A DNA stretch of 64,000 nt. Origin: Nakazawaea peltata (lineage: Eukaryota; Ascomycota; Pichiomycetes; Alaninales; Pachysolenaceae). The notes beneath the pieces are model-generated. The model saw only the letters and a list, made by a program, of their open reading frames with translations, was not told the DNA's origin and made no database searches. Positions 21,200 to 33,012 of this stretch are shown here, one piece after another; within the stretch, counting starts at the first letter, position 1; the number at the start of each line of letters is the position of its first letter. Location of the stretch: the NCBI GenBank assembly GCA_001599355.1, contig BCGQ01000001.1, forward strand, positions 189,135-253,134. Direction: 5' to 3'. The position numbers and the translations under genes are program-made.

Positions 21200-23665
21200 T
21201 TATGCATCGTTTGTATCGGCTGGAGGTTCTGTACGTGACCATCCCAACCTTTTATTTAATCTTTCATATTTCAATCTATCTTTATCACTAACACTCGGTT
21301 TAACGTTAGTCAATGCTTGGATGAAATCTGCCATTTGAACATGAATATCATCCGCTCCAGATGCAACTGTCTCGGCACCATGTCTATTCTCGACAAGACC
21401 AGTGACATGTTCATTACCTGAAGATATTTGCTGGAAGAATTTCCTCTTCAACAGAATTACCGAAGCTTCTCTTACAAGAGAACTCAAGTCTGCACCGGAG
21501 AAATTTCTACATTTCTCATCATGCAGTACCATCTGTAAGTTGACATCGGCTGCAAGAGGGGTCTTATTAGTGGAGACACAAGTTTTCAAAATCTCGAAAC
21601 GCTCATCAGCCGTTGGTAACTCAATATATAATGATTTATCCAATCTCCCTGGTCTTAACATGGCCGGGTCGATCATATCTGGTCTATTAGTAGCTCCTAT
21701 TACAAAGATTCCCTTTCTATTGGTCAGACCATCTAATTCGGTCAATAAAGTGTTCACTACCCTGGAGGAAGATTCACTCAATGATGCATCTCTTCTTGGA
21801 ACTAACAGATCTAATTCATCAAAGAATACAATACATGGGACAGAAGCTGAGGCTCTTTGGAAAACTTGTCTAACGGCCTTTTCAGACTCACCTACGTATT
21901 TATTCAATAATTCTGGTCCCTTGATCGAGATGAAATTCAGCTTTGACTCGTTAGCCACCAGTTTGGCTAATAAAGTCTTACCACACCCTGGAGGACCCCA
22001 CATTAATACACCTGAAGGAGCTGTAATACCGACACTTTCATAGATTTGAGGTCTCTTGATGGGCTGAACAATAGCCATTTGTAATTCTGTACGGATATGT
22101 TGTAACAGACCAACATTAGCCCAAGTGACATCTGGAACAATAGCAAATCCTTCTCTTTTAGCTGTAGGTTGAATCGAAGGTAACAGTTCTAAGAAGTCCT
22201 CAAATTTTATGTAGAGAGGAGCTAATTGTTGGTCTGTTAAGGCATCTGGATGTCTCAATAAGAATTTTTGGATCGTAGATAACATTGCGGAGTCTGACGA
22301 GAGTGATAACTGTTGTTGCTTTTCCAGGATCATATCAATTTCCATCTCATCAGCCATATTATCACCCTCAATTGCCTTGACAATCAGTTCACCTTCCAGA
22401 ATCAGATCATCTTGTTCACTAATCTCTTTGAATATTCTCTTAATTGCACAAACACCTGCTGCTGTTGTTAAACTCTTTAAATCGGCTCCTACGAAACCTG
22501 GAGTCATCTTTGCCAATTTCATCAATTTTAATTCTCCATGAGTCTTCATGTTCTTGGTCATAGATTTCAAAATATTGAATCTTGTCTCTTCATTAGGAAC
22601 ATTGATCACAATTTCTTTGTCGAAACGACCGGCTCTTCTCAATGCAGGATCTAAAGAATCCGGTCTATTGGTCAGAGCTAATATAATTACAGGTTTATAG
22701 TCGGTTTTTTCAAAAGACAACTCATCAATAGATGTAAGTAATTGCAGAACAATTCTTCTCTCCATCTCTCTTTGAGCCCCACCATCTCTTTTAGGTGTAA
22801 TTGCATCGATCTCATCGAAGAAGATTAAACATGGAGCCAAAGATTTGGCTTCTTCGAAGATATCTCTAATTTTCTTCTCGGATTCTCCAGACATTCCACT
22901 TACAATGGAAGGAGCACTTAAAGAAATGAAAGGAACTTTTAAAGTTCCTGCTAAAGCATTCAGGATTGTAGTTTTTCCACAACCTGGTGGCCCATTGAAT
23001 AATATACCTCTGGTTGGTTCGATATTCAAGCTCTTGTAGATTTCAGGGTGAGTCATTGGAAGAACAACCGATTTATTCAATTCATCTTTCAATTCCTCCA
23101 TTCCTCCTAAATCATCCAAAGTCAATGTTGGAGCAGATCTATCTTTCTCTATTTTGGATCTTTTTGAAGGTTTAGAATTATCTTTGGTGGCTCTTTTCTT
23201 TCCATTTATAGGTTCTTCAGAGTCTTCTTTTTGTTTGCTCCATACATCCACTATACTTTTGTTCATTTTGTTGTCATCTTCGATCTCTGTAGGAACAGTT
23301 GCCTCTGTTTCCTCCTCAACTGGTGCATTAATGTCAATTCCATAACTATCTAACATCAACTGAGCTTGCTCTTCCTTGATCAATTTCCAAGCATTTTCAA
23401 TAGACTTTTCCAATATCACCTTTTTCTCTCTTTGTAACTTCAATACTTTACTTTGGGCGTAGAATAAGATCTCTGAATAGGTCAAATCCTTGGCCAAAGC
23501 GGTGATAGTCAAAATGGAATTTGGGTCGGATTCATCGAGTTCTATCTCATTATTTTGTTCACGTAATGACGAGCTTTTTTCTTCTAGAAGTGCCCCTATA
23601 AGATCTTTCAAAAGTCTCTCTAAAGAGGTTGGCCCTCCGGTCTTCTTCACTACTGTTTTGACCAT
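21200..23665 (-). CDS. RIX7: AAA-type ribosome biogenesis ATPase Rix7
   Basis: This 821-residue double-AAA protein matches Rix7/NVL, which extracts factors from pre-60S particles in the nucleolus. A UBX-like N-terminal helical domain and a basic KKRATKDNSKPSKRSK nuclear-localisation stretch come first. D1 follows with GPPGCGKT and FFDEIDAI, and D2 with GPPGCGKT and FFDELDLL. The pore and SRH segments ALRRAGRFDKE and MLRPGRLDK are intact. ATG 23665 is used because the four codons upstream start with GTG. CTG at 22745-22747 falls on the Ala of RRIVAQLLTS, and CTG at 22673-22675 on the invariant Ala of ATNRPD, both supporting Ala decoding. It diverges from VPS20. Confidence 0.96.
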   Translation of the reverse strand: MVKTVVKKTGGPTSLERLLKDLIGALLEEKSSSLREQNNEIELDESDPNSILTITALAKDLTYSEILFYAQSKVLKLQREKKVILEKSIENAWKLIKEEQAQLMLDSYGIDINAPVEEETEATVPTEIEDDNKMNKSIVDVWSKQKEDSEEPINGKKRATKDNSKPSKRSKIEKDRSAPTLTLDDLGGMEELKDELNKSVVLPMTHPEIYKSLNIEPTRGILFNGPPGCGKTTILNALAGTLKVPFISLSAPSIVSGMSGESEKKIRDIFEEAKSLAPCLIFFDEIDAITPKRDGGAQREMERRIVLQLLTSIDELSFEKTDYKPVIILALTNRPDSLDPALRRAGRFDKEIVINVPNEETRFNILKSMTKNMKTHGELKLMKLAKMTPGFVGADLKSLTTAAGVCAIKRIFKEISEQDDLILEGELIVKAIEGDNMADEMEIDMILEKQQQLSLSSDSAMLSTIQKFLLRHPDALTDQQLAPLYIKFEDFLELLPSIQPTAKREGFAIVPDVTWANVGLLQHIRTELQMAIVQPIKRPQIYESVGITAPSGVLMWGPPGCGKTLLAKLVANESKLNFISIKGPELLNKYVGESEKAVRQVFQRASASVPCIVFFDELDLLVPRRDASLSESSSRVVNTLLTELDGLTNRKGIFVIGATNRPDMIDPAMLRPGRLDKSLYIELPTADERFEILKTCVSTNKTPLAADVNLQMVLHDEKCRNFSGADLSSLVREASVILLKRKFFQQISSGNEHVTGLVENRHGAETVASGADDIHVQMADFIQALTNVKPSVSDKDRLKYERLNKRLGWSRTEPPADTNDA

Positions 23666-24073
23666 GGCTGTTATCACCTTGTCATTAAAGAGTACGAAAA
23701 TTTTTTGTACTAAATTTTTATAGTAGATTTTTGTAGTGAATTTTTTTACTGAGAATTTCCTAATTGGGATAGCTCATCTCTGAGAGAAGAGGTAACGAGG
23801 GGGTGGTAAATACGGGAAGGAAGGGGGGTATTGAGAAAATTCCAAATGGAGATGATTTGAGATGATTACAGAAGTAAGAATATCAAATACCAAACTCCCA
23901 ACATCTTTATTCATCAATTTACACCCCCTTAGTTTTCTCCCCTAACTCTGGCTCATCTTCTCCTTAATTCCCTAATTCGGTAATTAATTTATTCCCTTCT
24001 GATCCTCGATAAGAAAAGCCAAAATCGACCTGAATTCACTCCATCAGATCTAAACTCCCACCATTAATCAGCA
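23666..24073. promoter_or_regulatory. Divergent RIX7-VPS20 intergenic region
   Basis: A shared 408-bp promoter region. T-rich tracts near the RIX7 start and C/T-rich tracts near the VPS20 start are the only notable content; no gene is seen. Confidence 0.4.
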
Positions 24074-24703
24074 ATGGGAAATACCGGATCATCTCCTAAA
24101 GTGACCCTGCAGGATCAGGCGATCTTGCAAATGAAGATTCAAAGAGATAAACTTTCTACCACCTCCAGAAAGTTATCTGTGATCATCAAGAAAGAAGAGC
24201 AAATCCTGAGAGAGCTGCTTCGTCGTGATGACAAGAAGACTCTGTTATTACTGTTGAAGAAGAAGAAATTCCAAGAGTCATCGATCAATAGAGTACATGA
24301 ACAGTTATTCAACTTAGAACAATTGATCAATACTGTAGAGTTCAAGCTTGTGGAGAAAGACTTTGTGTATGGATTAAAGCAGGGAAATGAGTTGCTTACA
24401 ACGTTAAATAAGGAGTTATCATTGGAGAAAGTGGACAAGATTATGGACAAATCGGAGCTGAATATTATACATCAACAAGAAGTTGAACTGGAATTGAGCC
24501 GTAATTTAAATAGAGCCGAAGAGAGTGAAGTCGATGAGGAGTTGGAGCTGTTAATAAGAGAACAACAGGCTGTTGAGCAACCACAAGAAGAGGTGAAGTT
24601 GCCAGATTTACCAGAACTGCCAAAAATCGCTCCTTTACCAGATGTTCCTACACACGAGATCGACACTCCAAAGAAAGAAGAGGCAACTCAATTATTAGCA
24701 TAA
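24074..24703 (+). CDS. VPS20: ESCRT-III subunit Vps20 (CHMP6)
   Basis: This 209-residue Snf7-family protein starts MGNTGSS, a good N-myristoylation signal with Gly2, as expected for Vps20, the subunit that bridges ESCRT-II to Snf7 on endosomes. The basic N-terminal helical hairpin (about residues 15-90) is followed by acidic C-terminal helices and a Pro/Leu-rich PDLPELPKIAPLPDVP tail resembling MIM-type Vps4 or Vta1 contact sites. Length equals the usual 210-220. Several CTG codons lie in helices (for example KTxLLxLKKKKFQ and ELExLIREQ) where family members often have Ala. Confidence 0.93.
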   Translation: MGNTGSSPKVTLQDQAILQMKIQRDKLSTTSRKLSVIIKKEEQILRELLRRDDKKTLLLLLKKKKFQESSINRVHEQLFNLEQLINTVEFKLVEKDFVYGLKQGNELLTTLNKELSLEKVDKIMDKSELNIIHQQEVELELSRNLNRAEESEVDEELELLIREQQAVEQPQEEVKLPDLPELPKIAPLPDVPTHEIDTPKKEEATQLLA

Positions 24704-24737
24704 TATCTATAACTATAAACAAGAAAATTTTAAACTA

Positions 24738-26626
<1,889 letters not shown>

Positions 26627-28036
26627 ATGCCATACGCTTTATCTGAAAGTCACAGACACATGGTCGAAGGTCACTTGCAAGAGACCGACCCTGAAGTTTC
26701 TCAAATCATCAAGGATGAAATTGATAGACAAAAGCATTCTATCGTCTTGATCGCTTCTGAGAACTTCACCACCACCTCTGTATTTGATGCCTTGGGAACT
26801 CCAATGTGTAACAAGTACTCTGAAGGTTACCCAGGTGCTAGATACTACGGTGGTAACGAACACATTGACAGAATGGAAATCTTGTGTCAACAAAGAGCTT
26901 TGAAGGCTTTCCATGTCGATGGTGAGAAATGGGGTGTCAACGTCCAGACTTTGTCTGGATCCCCAGCTAACTTACAAGTTTACCAAGCCATTATGAAGCC
27001 ACACGACAGATTGATGGGTTTGGACTTGCCTCACGGTGGTCACTTGTCCCATGGTTACCAAACCGACACCAGAAAGATCTCTGCTGTCTCCACTTACTTC
27101 GAGACCATGCCTTACAGAGTCGACTTGGAGACTGGTATCATTGACTACGACATGTTGGAGAAGACTGCCGTCTTATTCAGACCAAAGGTTTTGGTCGCCG
27201 GTACTTCTGCTTACTGTAGATTGATCGACTACAAGAGAATGAGAGAAATCGCCGACAAAGTTGGTGCTTACTTGGTTGTCGACATGGCTCATATCTCTGG
27301 TTTGATCGCCGCTGGTGTCATTCCATCTCCATTCCAATACGCCGACATTGTCACCACCACCACTCACAAATCTTTGAGAGGTCCAAGAGGTGCTATGATC
27401 TTCTTCAGAAAGGGTATTAGATCTATCAACCCTAAGACCGGTAAGGAAATCTACTACGACTTGGAGAACCCAATCAACTTCTCTGTCTTCCCAGGTCACC
27501 AAGGTGGTCCACATAACCATACCATTGCCGCTTTGGCCACTGCTTTGAAACAAGCTGCCACTCCAGAGTTCAAGCAATACCAAGAACAAGTCTTGAAGAA
27601 CGCTAAGGCTTTGGAATCCCAATTCAAGTCCTTGGGTTACAAATTGGTCTCTGATGGTACCGATTCTCATATGGTTTTGTTGTCTTTGAGAGACAAGGGT
27701 ATCGACGGTGCCAGAATCGAGACCGTTTGTGAGAACATCAACATTGCCTTGAACAAGAACTCTATCCCAGGTGACAAATCTGCTTTGGTCCCAGGTGGTA
27801 TCAGAATTGGTGCTCCAGCTATGTCCACTAGAGGTTTAGGTGAGGAAGATTTCAAGAAGATCGCCAACTACATCGACAAGGCCATTGTCTACGCTAAGAA
27901 GGTCCAATCCGAATTACCAGCCGATGCCAACAAATTGAAGGACTTCAAGGCCAAGATTGCTCAAGGTTCCGAAGAATTGTCTTCTTTGAAGCAAGAGATC
28001 TCCGCTTGGGCCGGCGAATTCCCATTGTCCGTCTAA
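26627..28036 (+). CDS. SHM2: Cytosolic serine hydroxymethyltransferase
   Basis: This 469-residue PLP enzyme interconverts serine and glycine while charging tetrahydrofolate with one-carbon units. The PLP lysine sits in [15 protein letters not shown], with [28 protein letters not shown] and the C-terminal WAGEFPL also diagnostic. The N-terminus MPYALSESH matches the cytosolic isoform and lacks a mitochondrial presequence. The open frame extends 54 bp upstream without an ATG, so ATG 26627 is chosen. Codon bias is extreme, and I see no in-frame CTG at all. AGX1, another glycine-producing enzyme, is its convergent neighbour. Confidence 0.98.
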   Translation: MPYALSESHRHMVEGHLQETDPEVSQIIKDEIDRQKHSIVLIASENFTTTSVFDALGTPMCNKYSEGYPGARYYGGNEHIDRMEILCQQRALKAFHVDGEKWGVNVQTLSGSPANLQVYQAIMKPHDRLMGLDLPHGGHLSHGYQTDTRKISAVSTYFETMPYRVDLETGIIDYDMLEKTAVLFRPKVLVAGTSAYCRLIDYKRMREIADKVGAYLVVDMAHISGLIAAGVIPSPFQYADIVTTTTHKSLRGPRGAMIFFRKGIRSINPKTGKEIYYDLENPINFSVFPGHQGGPHNHTIAALATALKQAATPEFKQYQEQVLKNAKALESQFKSLGYKLVSDGTDSHMVLLSLRDKGIDGARIETVCENINIALNKNSIPGDKSALVPGGIRIGAPAMSTRGLGEEDFKKIANYIDKAIVYAKKVQSELPADANKLKDFKAKIAQGSEELSSLKQEISAWAGEFPLSV

Positions 28037-28170
28037 GTCAACATTCAACCCCTAATTTTATGATTTACTGTTTATACTCATGTTTCATTTCGTGGTATAT
28101 TTCAACCATATACCAAACATGTTCTCTCTACAAAGCGAACAAAATCAATTTATCTATTTGTTAGTCTAGA

Positions 28171-29334
28171 TCAGTTTTTGTAGCCTAATTCTTGTAAACT
28201 GCTCTTGATGGTCTCAAAGGTGAGATCGACATCGGTCTTGCCATCTTCATGCTTGTTCAAAGCACTGATACCCATATGACCAATTCTGAAATACTTGGTC
28301 TTGATATCTTTATGGATACCACCGGCCAAATTGATACCTTTAGAAGAGATCTTAGCAAGTAATTCTGGTCCATTGATGGACTCTGGGAAGTAGACCAGAG
28401 TCAACCCGTTGGCGGCATTTTCGATATTTTGCTGACAAACCAAGTTCAAACCTAAAGCTTGTAAAGATTGTTTGAATTTGACGGAGGTGGAGTGGTTTTC
28501 GTTAAATCTCGTATCCAAAGGCCTCGCCAAGATCTCAGTTAAGGAGGTGTTCAAGGCATGGACTAATTGAATAGAAGGTGTAGCGAAATAAGCTCCGGTT
28601 CCGTTTTCGTAGGATTCCATAATAGGTAACCATTTCTTTAAATTGGCGTAGAAGTTCAATTTACGAGTGTTACGTTTCAGGATTTCGATAGCTCTAGAAG
28701 AGATACAGGAGATAGAGAGACCACTTGGGACACCTATCAGTTTTTGAGAAGCGGTCAAAACGAAATCCAACCCCCATTTGTCGAATTCCAAATCTTCAAC
28801 GGCAACAGAACAAACACCATCAACGATGATCAAAGTTTCTGGGGAAACTTGCTTGACCAAAGAGGCAATCTTAGCGACTTGAGCTAAGACAGCAGTGGAA
28901 GTGTCAACTTGAGTGATAGTGATCAATTTATAAGTCTTGGATTTCAACAGCAGTTCGATCTCAGAGAATTCCGGCTCACCACCAATAGTCTTTGGACCAA
29001 TGACATCGACATTATCAGAGTAATAACCCAAACATTCCAGGAAAGAATCGGAGAAAAATCCAGTAGACAAGACCAAGACATTCTCGGATTCTGATTCGAT
29101 CAAATTGGTTCCAACAAGATCCCAACCTAAAGTACCGGATCCTGATAAGACAATGGCTTGAGATCCACTAGAAACTTCACTCTTGAAAAGCTTTCTAGTC
29201 TTGATCAAAGTGTCCTGGAAGACCTTAACAAACTCTGGGGAAGTATGAGCTTGAGACTTAACAGACATACTCTGTAAAACGGCGTCCGAGAACTCGATCG
29301 GTCCTGGGATCATAACTAAATTTCTTCCTGACAT
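28171..29334 (-). CDS. AGX1: Alanine:glyoxylate aminotransferase
   Basis: This 387-residue class V PLP aminotransferase makes glycine from glyoxylate and alanine. The PLP lysine is in LTASQKLIGVPSGLS. The N-terminal MIPGPIEFSDAVL and SQAHTSPEF blocks and LSGSGTLGWD are typical. Length matches yeast Agx1 (385). No peroxisomal C-terminal signal is obvious (ends LGYKN). It converges on SHM2, so two routes to glycine are adjacent; whether this is meaningful co-location is inference. Confidence 0.95.
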   Translation of the reverse strand: MSGRNLVMIPGPIEFSDAVLQSMSVKSQAHTSPEFVKVFQDTLIKTRKLFKSEVSSGSQAIVLSGSGTLGWDLVGTNLIESESENVLVLSTGFFSDSFLECLGYYSDNVDVIGPKTIGGEPEFSEIELLLKSKTYKLITITQVDTSTAVLAQVAKIASLVKQVSPETLIIVDGVCSVAVEDLEFDKWGLDFVLTASQKLIGVPSGLSISCISSRAIEILKRNTRKLNFYANLKKWLPIMESYENGTGAYFATPSIQLVHALNTSLTEILARPLDTRFNENHSTSVKFKQSLQALGLNLVCQQNIENAANGLTLVYFPESINGPELLAKISSKGINLAGGIHKDIKTKYFRIGHMGISALNKHEDGKTDVDLTFETIKSSLQELGYKN

Positions 29335-29521
29335 TCTGCTCTAAATTTTCAACTTAAATTTTACTCTAGATCCTACAACTATATTCCCTTGTATAATTTA
29401 AAGTATAATTAAATAGTCAACTGTGGGGTGAGGGGATGAGAAAGCAATTTTTCCTTCTTGTTTCAGCGATCTACGCGTGCGCTAGCGCGCTCGGACATCT
29501 CCGAGCAACCTTTGACAGAGC

Positions 29522-30280
29522 CTATTTCTTTGATTTTTTCTTCGGTGCGTATTTGGCTTCAAGTGAGGCGAAGAAATCGTCAGCTGCTGCGGCTCGTTTC
29601 TTGTTCCTATTCAGGATGATCATACTGAGATCGTCCATGGTTTTAGGTTTGTCTTTTAATTTGAGCAATTTACTAAGTTCTTCCAGTTCTTTGGCTTCTT
29701 TAGCCAGTTTTTTTTGCTCCTTCCTCTTGATTTTTTCCCTGTTTTTCAAATAGTGTTTAAATTTGGTGGTCTTGGTGAGTTTCTTCTCTTTGATCAACTT
29801 CTCTACAATATCAAGGAATCTTTCTTCATCCACTTCCAATTCACTATGAGGAATACTTTCAAACAATTTGACAAATTCTCCCTCGTAATATTCGTACATT
29901 TCCAAAATATCGTCCTCTTCCTCTGTTGATCCCTGATATTGTTCCTTGTCCTGCAGGATCTTTTCAGGTGTGATCTCATCCATCTTCATAGTATCGAAAT
30001 AATCTTTCCAATTGAAATCGTCATCGGCACCACTTTCTTCTAATGAACCTGTTTGGTCGAACCGTTTTCTTTTATTCACATCACTCAAAATATTGTACGA
30101 GAATTGGATCTTCTGGAACTTCGTCGTCACCGTCGCGTCTTTCTTCTGCTCATCACTCAATTTATCAGGGTGCCATTTAAGACATAATTTGTAGTACAGT
30201 TTTTTGATCTCAGATGGAGAACATGTCTTCTCCACTCCTATAATTTCATACGGATCAATATCGGGGAATGGTACAGCCAT
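29522..30280 (-). CDS. DNAJC9-like J-domain protein
   Basis: This 252-residue protein has an N-terminal J domain (residues about 8-75) with the HPD tripeptide in KWHPDK, needed to stimulate Hsp70. A long acidic then basic coiled region follows. The order J domain, acidic FVKLFESIPHSE segment, charged helix and KAAAADDFFASLEAKY ending resembles DNAJC9, a histone H3-H4 co-chaperone, which S. cerevisiae lacks as a clear orthologue. The upstream in-frame start is GTG, so ATG 30280 is used. Nuclear role is inferred from the basic tail KKKSKK and family resemblance. Confidence 0.82.
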   Translation of the reverse strand: MAVPFPDIDPYEIIGVEKTCSPSEIKKLYYKLCLKWHPDKLSDEQKKDATVTTKFQKIQFSYNILSDVNKRKRFDQTGSLEESGADDDFNWKDYFDTMKMDEITPEKILQDKEQYQGSTEEEDDILEMYEYYEGEFVKLFESIPHSELEVDEERFLDIVEKLIKEKKLTKTTKFKHYLKNREKIKRKEQKKLAKEAKELEELSKLLKLKDKPKTMDDLSMIILNRNKKRAAAADDFFASLEAKYAPKKKSKK

Positions 30281-30435
30281 TGTCACTTCTCCCACAACTC
30301 ACGCGATTCTCACTACCCTCTTTACGCGCTTCTCACCTTTAAATTTCACACTCAAAAAATTTAATACTGAAAAATTGATGCGCATTTGAAAAGCTTAAAT
30401 TTTTCAGTCTGCTCATCGAGGGTACCAGGCTAAAG

Positions 30436-31104
30436 ATGGTGTATTATTTTACCTCAGCTCCACCAAGCGATGATATATTCGACCTGCCAGTCGATTCAAG
30501 AATCATATATATGGGAAAAGACAAGTTTGAAAATGAAGATTTAATCAAACATGGGTATGAAAACGATGTCTGGTTCCATGTCGATAACTTGTCCTCGGCT
30601 CATGTCTATTTAAGATTAGGAGATGGGGAGGATTGGAAGTCGATACCAAAAGAGACTCTCACTGATATCGGACAACTTACGAAAGCCAACTCTATTCAAG
30701 GGAACAAAAAGGACAATATAACTGTTATTTATACACCATGGTCCAACTTGAAGAAGGACAAGTCCATGGATACAGGAGCTGTCACTTTCCATAATAATAA
30801 GCTTGTTAAGAAGATTTTCATCAAGAAGAAAGAGAATCTGATTGTCAACAGATTGAATAAAACAAAGGTCGAAAAGACAATCAAGGATTTCATAAATGAT
30901 AAACTGGAAGTTGTAGCCCAAGTCGAACGAGCCAAACTCGCCGAGGCTAAACTGCTGAAACTGGACCTGGATCTGAAGAAGCTGCAGATCGAAGAAGAAA
31001 GATACAGAAAGAAGACCATGTATGATGACCTTTTCACCGAGGAAAATGTCAGACATACCAGTAATGAATATAGAAGTGATACATGGGAAGACGATTTCTG
31101 GTAA
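30436..31104 (+). CDS. JLP2: NFACT-R domain protein, CCDC25/Jlp2 family
   Basis: This 222-residue protein starts MVYYFTS and has the NFACT-R (DUF814) fold blocks [34 protein letters not shown] and [11 protein letters not shown], then a long charged coiled coil and an acidic tail. This matches CCDC25 and S. cerevisiae Jlp2 in order and length. NFACT-R relatives act in ribosome quality control and RNA binding; the yeast protein's role is unclear. It diverges from the DNAJC9-like gene, with a 155-bp shared promoter, and its stop is 17 bp from that of convergent GPI1. Confidence 0.9.
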   Translation: MVYYFTSAPPSDDIFDLPVDSRIIYMGKDKFENEDLIKHGYENDVWFHVDNLSSAHVYLRLGDGEDWKSIPKETLTDIGQLTKANSIQGNKKDNITVIYTPWSNLKKDKSMDTGAVTFHNNKLVKKIFIKKKENLIVNRLNKTKVEKTIKDFINDKLEVVAQVERAKLAEAKLLKLDLDLKKLQIEEERYRKKTMYDDLFTEENVRHTSNEYRSDTWEDDFW

Positions 31105-31121
31105 ATATTTATTAATATACA

Positions 31122-32861
31122 TTATAGCATCTCTAAATTTTGGTAGAGTTTCTCTGAGTTCAATTTCTTTACAGGATCTCCACTGAGGAATCCCATAATT
31201 ATCTTGCCAAGTGGTAATAATTCAACATTCTTGTTAAGAAGACTCCAGTAATAACCTAACAACTTCAATAATGAAAGTGATTTTGATGACATTTTGAATG
31301 CAACTTGATCAGCTGTATGGGATATCACTTCAATATAGAGACCATCGGACAATCTCTTTGGATTTTTCAAACTGATCAAGAATATAAAGATAGGAAGGTG
31401 ATTAAGAATCAATATTGATAATTGGAGACCTAAATGAGACAAATGGAAGGCGAAATCTATGATGAAAAATGAGATATAGAACGCCATTATCGTAGGTATT
31501 AAATGAACTGAGACTGTGAATATGATAATTCCTAAGAATAATTGATCCAAATCATAGCTTTGACTATCGATTCTGTTTCTTAAAACGTTATATTTCTTCC
31601 CGTAAAACAATCTAAATAACGACTTAGATATGCTTAGTTGAGAATTGTAGATTTTAGTCAGAGAGAAGCTGAAACAAAGGATGTGAAATCTCAGAACAGA
31701 TAAGATATCTGATATTATAGCAAATAATATGGTGAGTCCGAAGAATCTTGTCATTTGAGCAATCATCCATATACAAGAGCTGAGTTCCAATCGGGACGAA
31801 ATGCTAGATATCACTTGCTTATACCAAAATGACAAAGCCCAAAGATATAATTCTCCAATGAAATTAGAAAGTTCGGTATTTAATTTGAAACCAGCTGGGT
31901 TATCCATTAACCAACTGATCAACTCTGCGAATTTTCCATTCAATAAGTCGAATTCAATGTATCTGAACTGACTCTTTATCAATTCATCATGGAAATAAAT
32001 GAAATTATAAGCAACATTCCCAAGGAAAAGATCCACAAAGATCACATAAAGAGAATTATAGAAGTTGATATACCTCAAAGAGCCCAGATAATCAGGGAGA
32101 GACGGTTTTATTTGTAAAGAGATTGTCTTTTGTTTAATTCTTCTTAATCTCCCAGGTAAACTAAGTAATAAATCGAGTCTCTTATTCAACTGATAACAAG
32201 TAGAAGAACATTTTGATAACGATACACCAGGTATGATCTGAGAATTGAAACATTTGAAAAGCACAACACTCAAAAGACTACAGAAACTCACCAAAATACT
32301 CAATAACGATGAAGTCAACTTGGAGATAGGGTCCAGATCTACATGACCATCATCCAATCTCAAACATCTGAACCTAAGATAATCAATAGAATTGATCACA
32401 AACAACATATGTTCAAAATTCTTATCTCTAGCCAAAACCGGCCGAGTATTATTTGTATGAGCAATCAATTTCAGTCCATATTTGGTACTCAGACTCTTAT
32501 TAATCAAGATCGAATTCAATGAATAGAACTCCATATGAAGCGAGTTAGGTGACTTGAAGATGATCAAATTGACAAATTTATCATCCATTGATACTCTCAG
32601 TGACTTCATAGACCCATCCAACTCAAACCTCAGCAATCCCAGCACCTCATATCCCACCGTACCTATCACTTTTATCCCTATCCCATCCACATCCATGACA
32701 TCCTTGTTTGGTACAAAATCTCCATAGAGCTCAGAGGACCGCGGTACTATAGCGATCAGTACGTAATTTCCCTCACTATCCGAGCATCCTACAACCAATC
32801 GTTCCTCATCATCTCGGGGCTCTAGCACTATATCCTCCGGTACATACACGTTCACAGACAT
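31122..32861 (-). CDS. GPI1: GPI-GlcNAc transferase subunit Gpi1 (PIG-Q)
   Basis: This 579-residue membrane protein of the ER complex transfers GlcNAc to phosphatidylinositol, the first step of GPI anchor synthesis. A soluble N-terminal third is followed by several hydrophobic helices. The C-terminal signature ILNHLPIFIFLISLKNPKRL, with the following LYIEV segment, is characteristic of Gpi1/PIG-Q, and LPGRLRRIKQKTISLQIKP-type basic linker sequence also fits. Length is close to yeast (609). Start is the first ATG. Confidence 0.9.
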   Translation of the reverse strand: MSVNVYVPEDIVLEPRDDEERLVVGCSDSEGNYVLIAIVPRSSELYGDFVPNKDVMDVDGIGIKVIGTVGYEVLGLLRFELDGSMKSLRVSMDDKFVNLIIFKSPNSLHMEFYSLNSILINKSLSTKYGLKLIAHTNNTRPVLARDKNFEHMLFVINSIDYLRFRCLRLDDGHVDLDPISKLTSSLLSILVSFCSLLSVVLFKCFNSQIIPGVSLSKCSSTCYQLNKRLDLLLSLPGRLRRIKQKTISLQIKPSLPDYLGSLRYINFYNSLYVIFVDLFLGNVAYNFIYFHDELIKSQFRYIEFDLLNGKFAELISWLMDNPAGFKLNTELSNFIGELYLWALSFWYKQVISSISSRLELSSCIWMIAQMTRFFGLTILFAIISDILSVLRFHILCFSFSLTKIYNSQLSISKSLFRLFYGKKYNVLRNRIDSQSYDLDQLFLGIIIFTVSVHLIPTIMAFYISFFIIDFAFHLSHLGLQLSILILNHLPIFIFLISLKNPKRLSDGLYIEVISHTADQVAFKMSSKSLSLLKLLGYYWSLLNKNVELLPLGKIIMGFLSGDPVKKLNSEKLYQNLEML

Positions 32862-33012
32862 CCCCCTCCAATCAGCTCTTCACCATCGATCTACCGCGCT
32901 TACAAGTCTTCTCTTAGTATTTTTTTACCAGCGATTAGTGCGCAGCGATCGCTACGTAGCGATCTTACGTGCGATCGTGCGGCGGTGTATTTAAACTATA
33001 GAAAATGACGTA

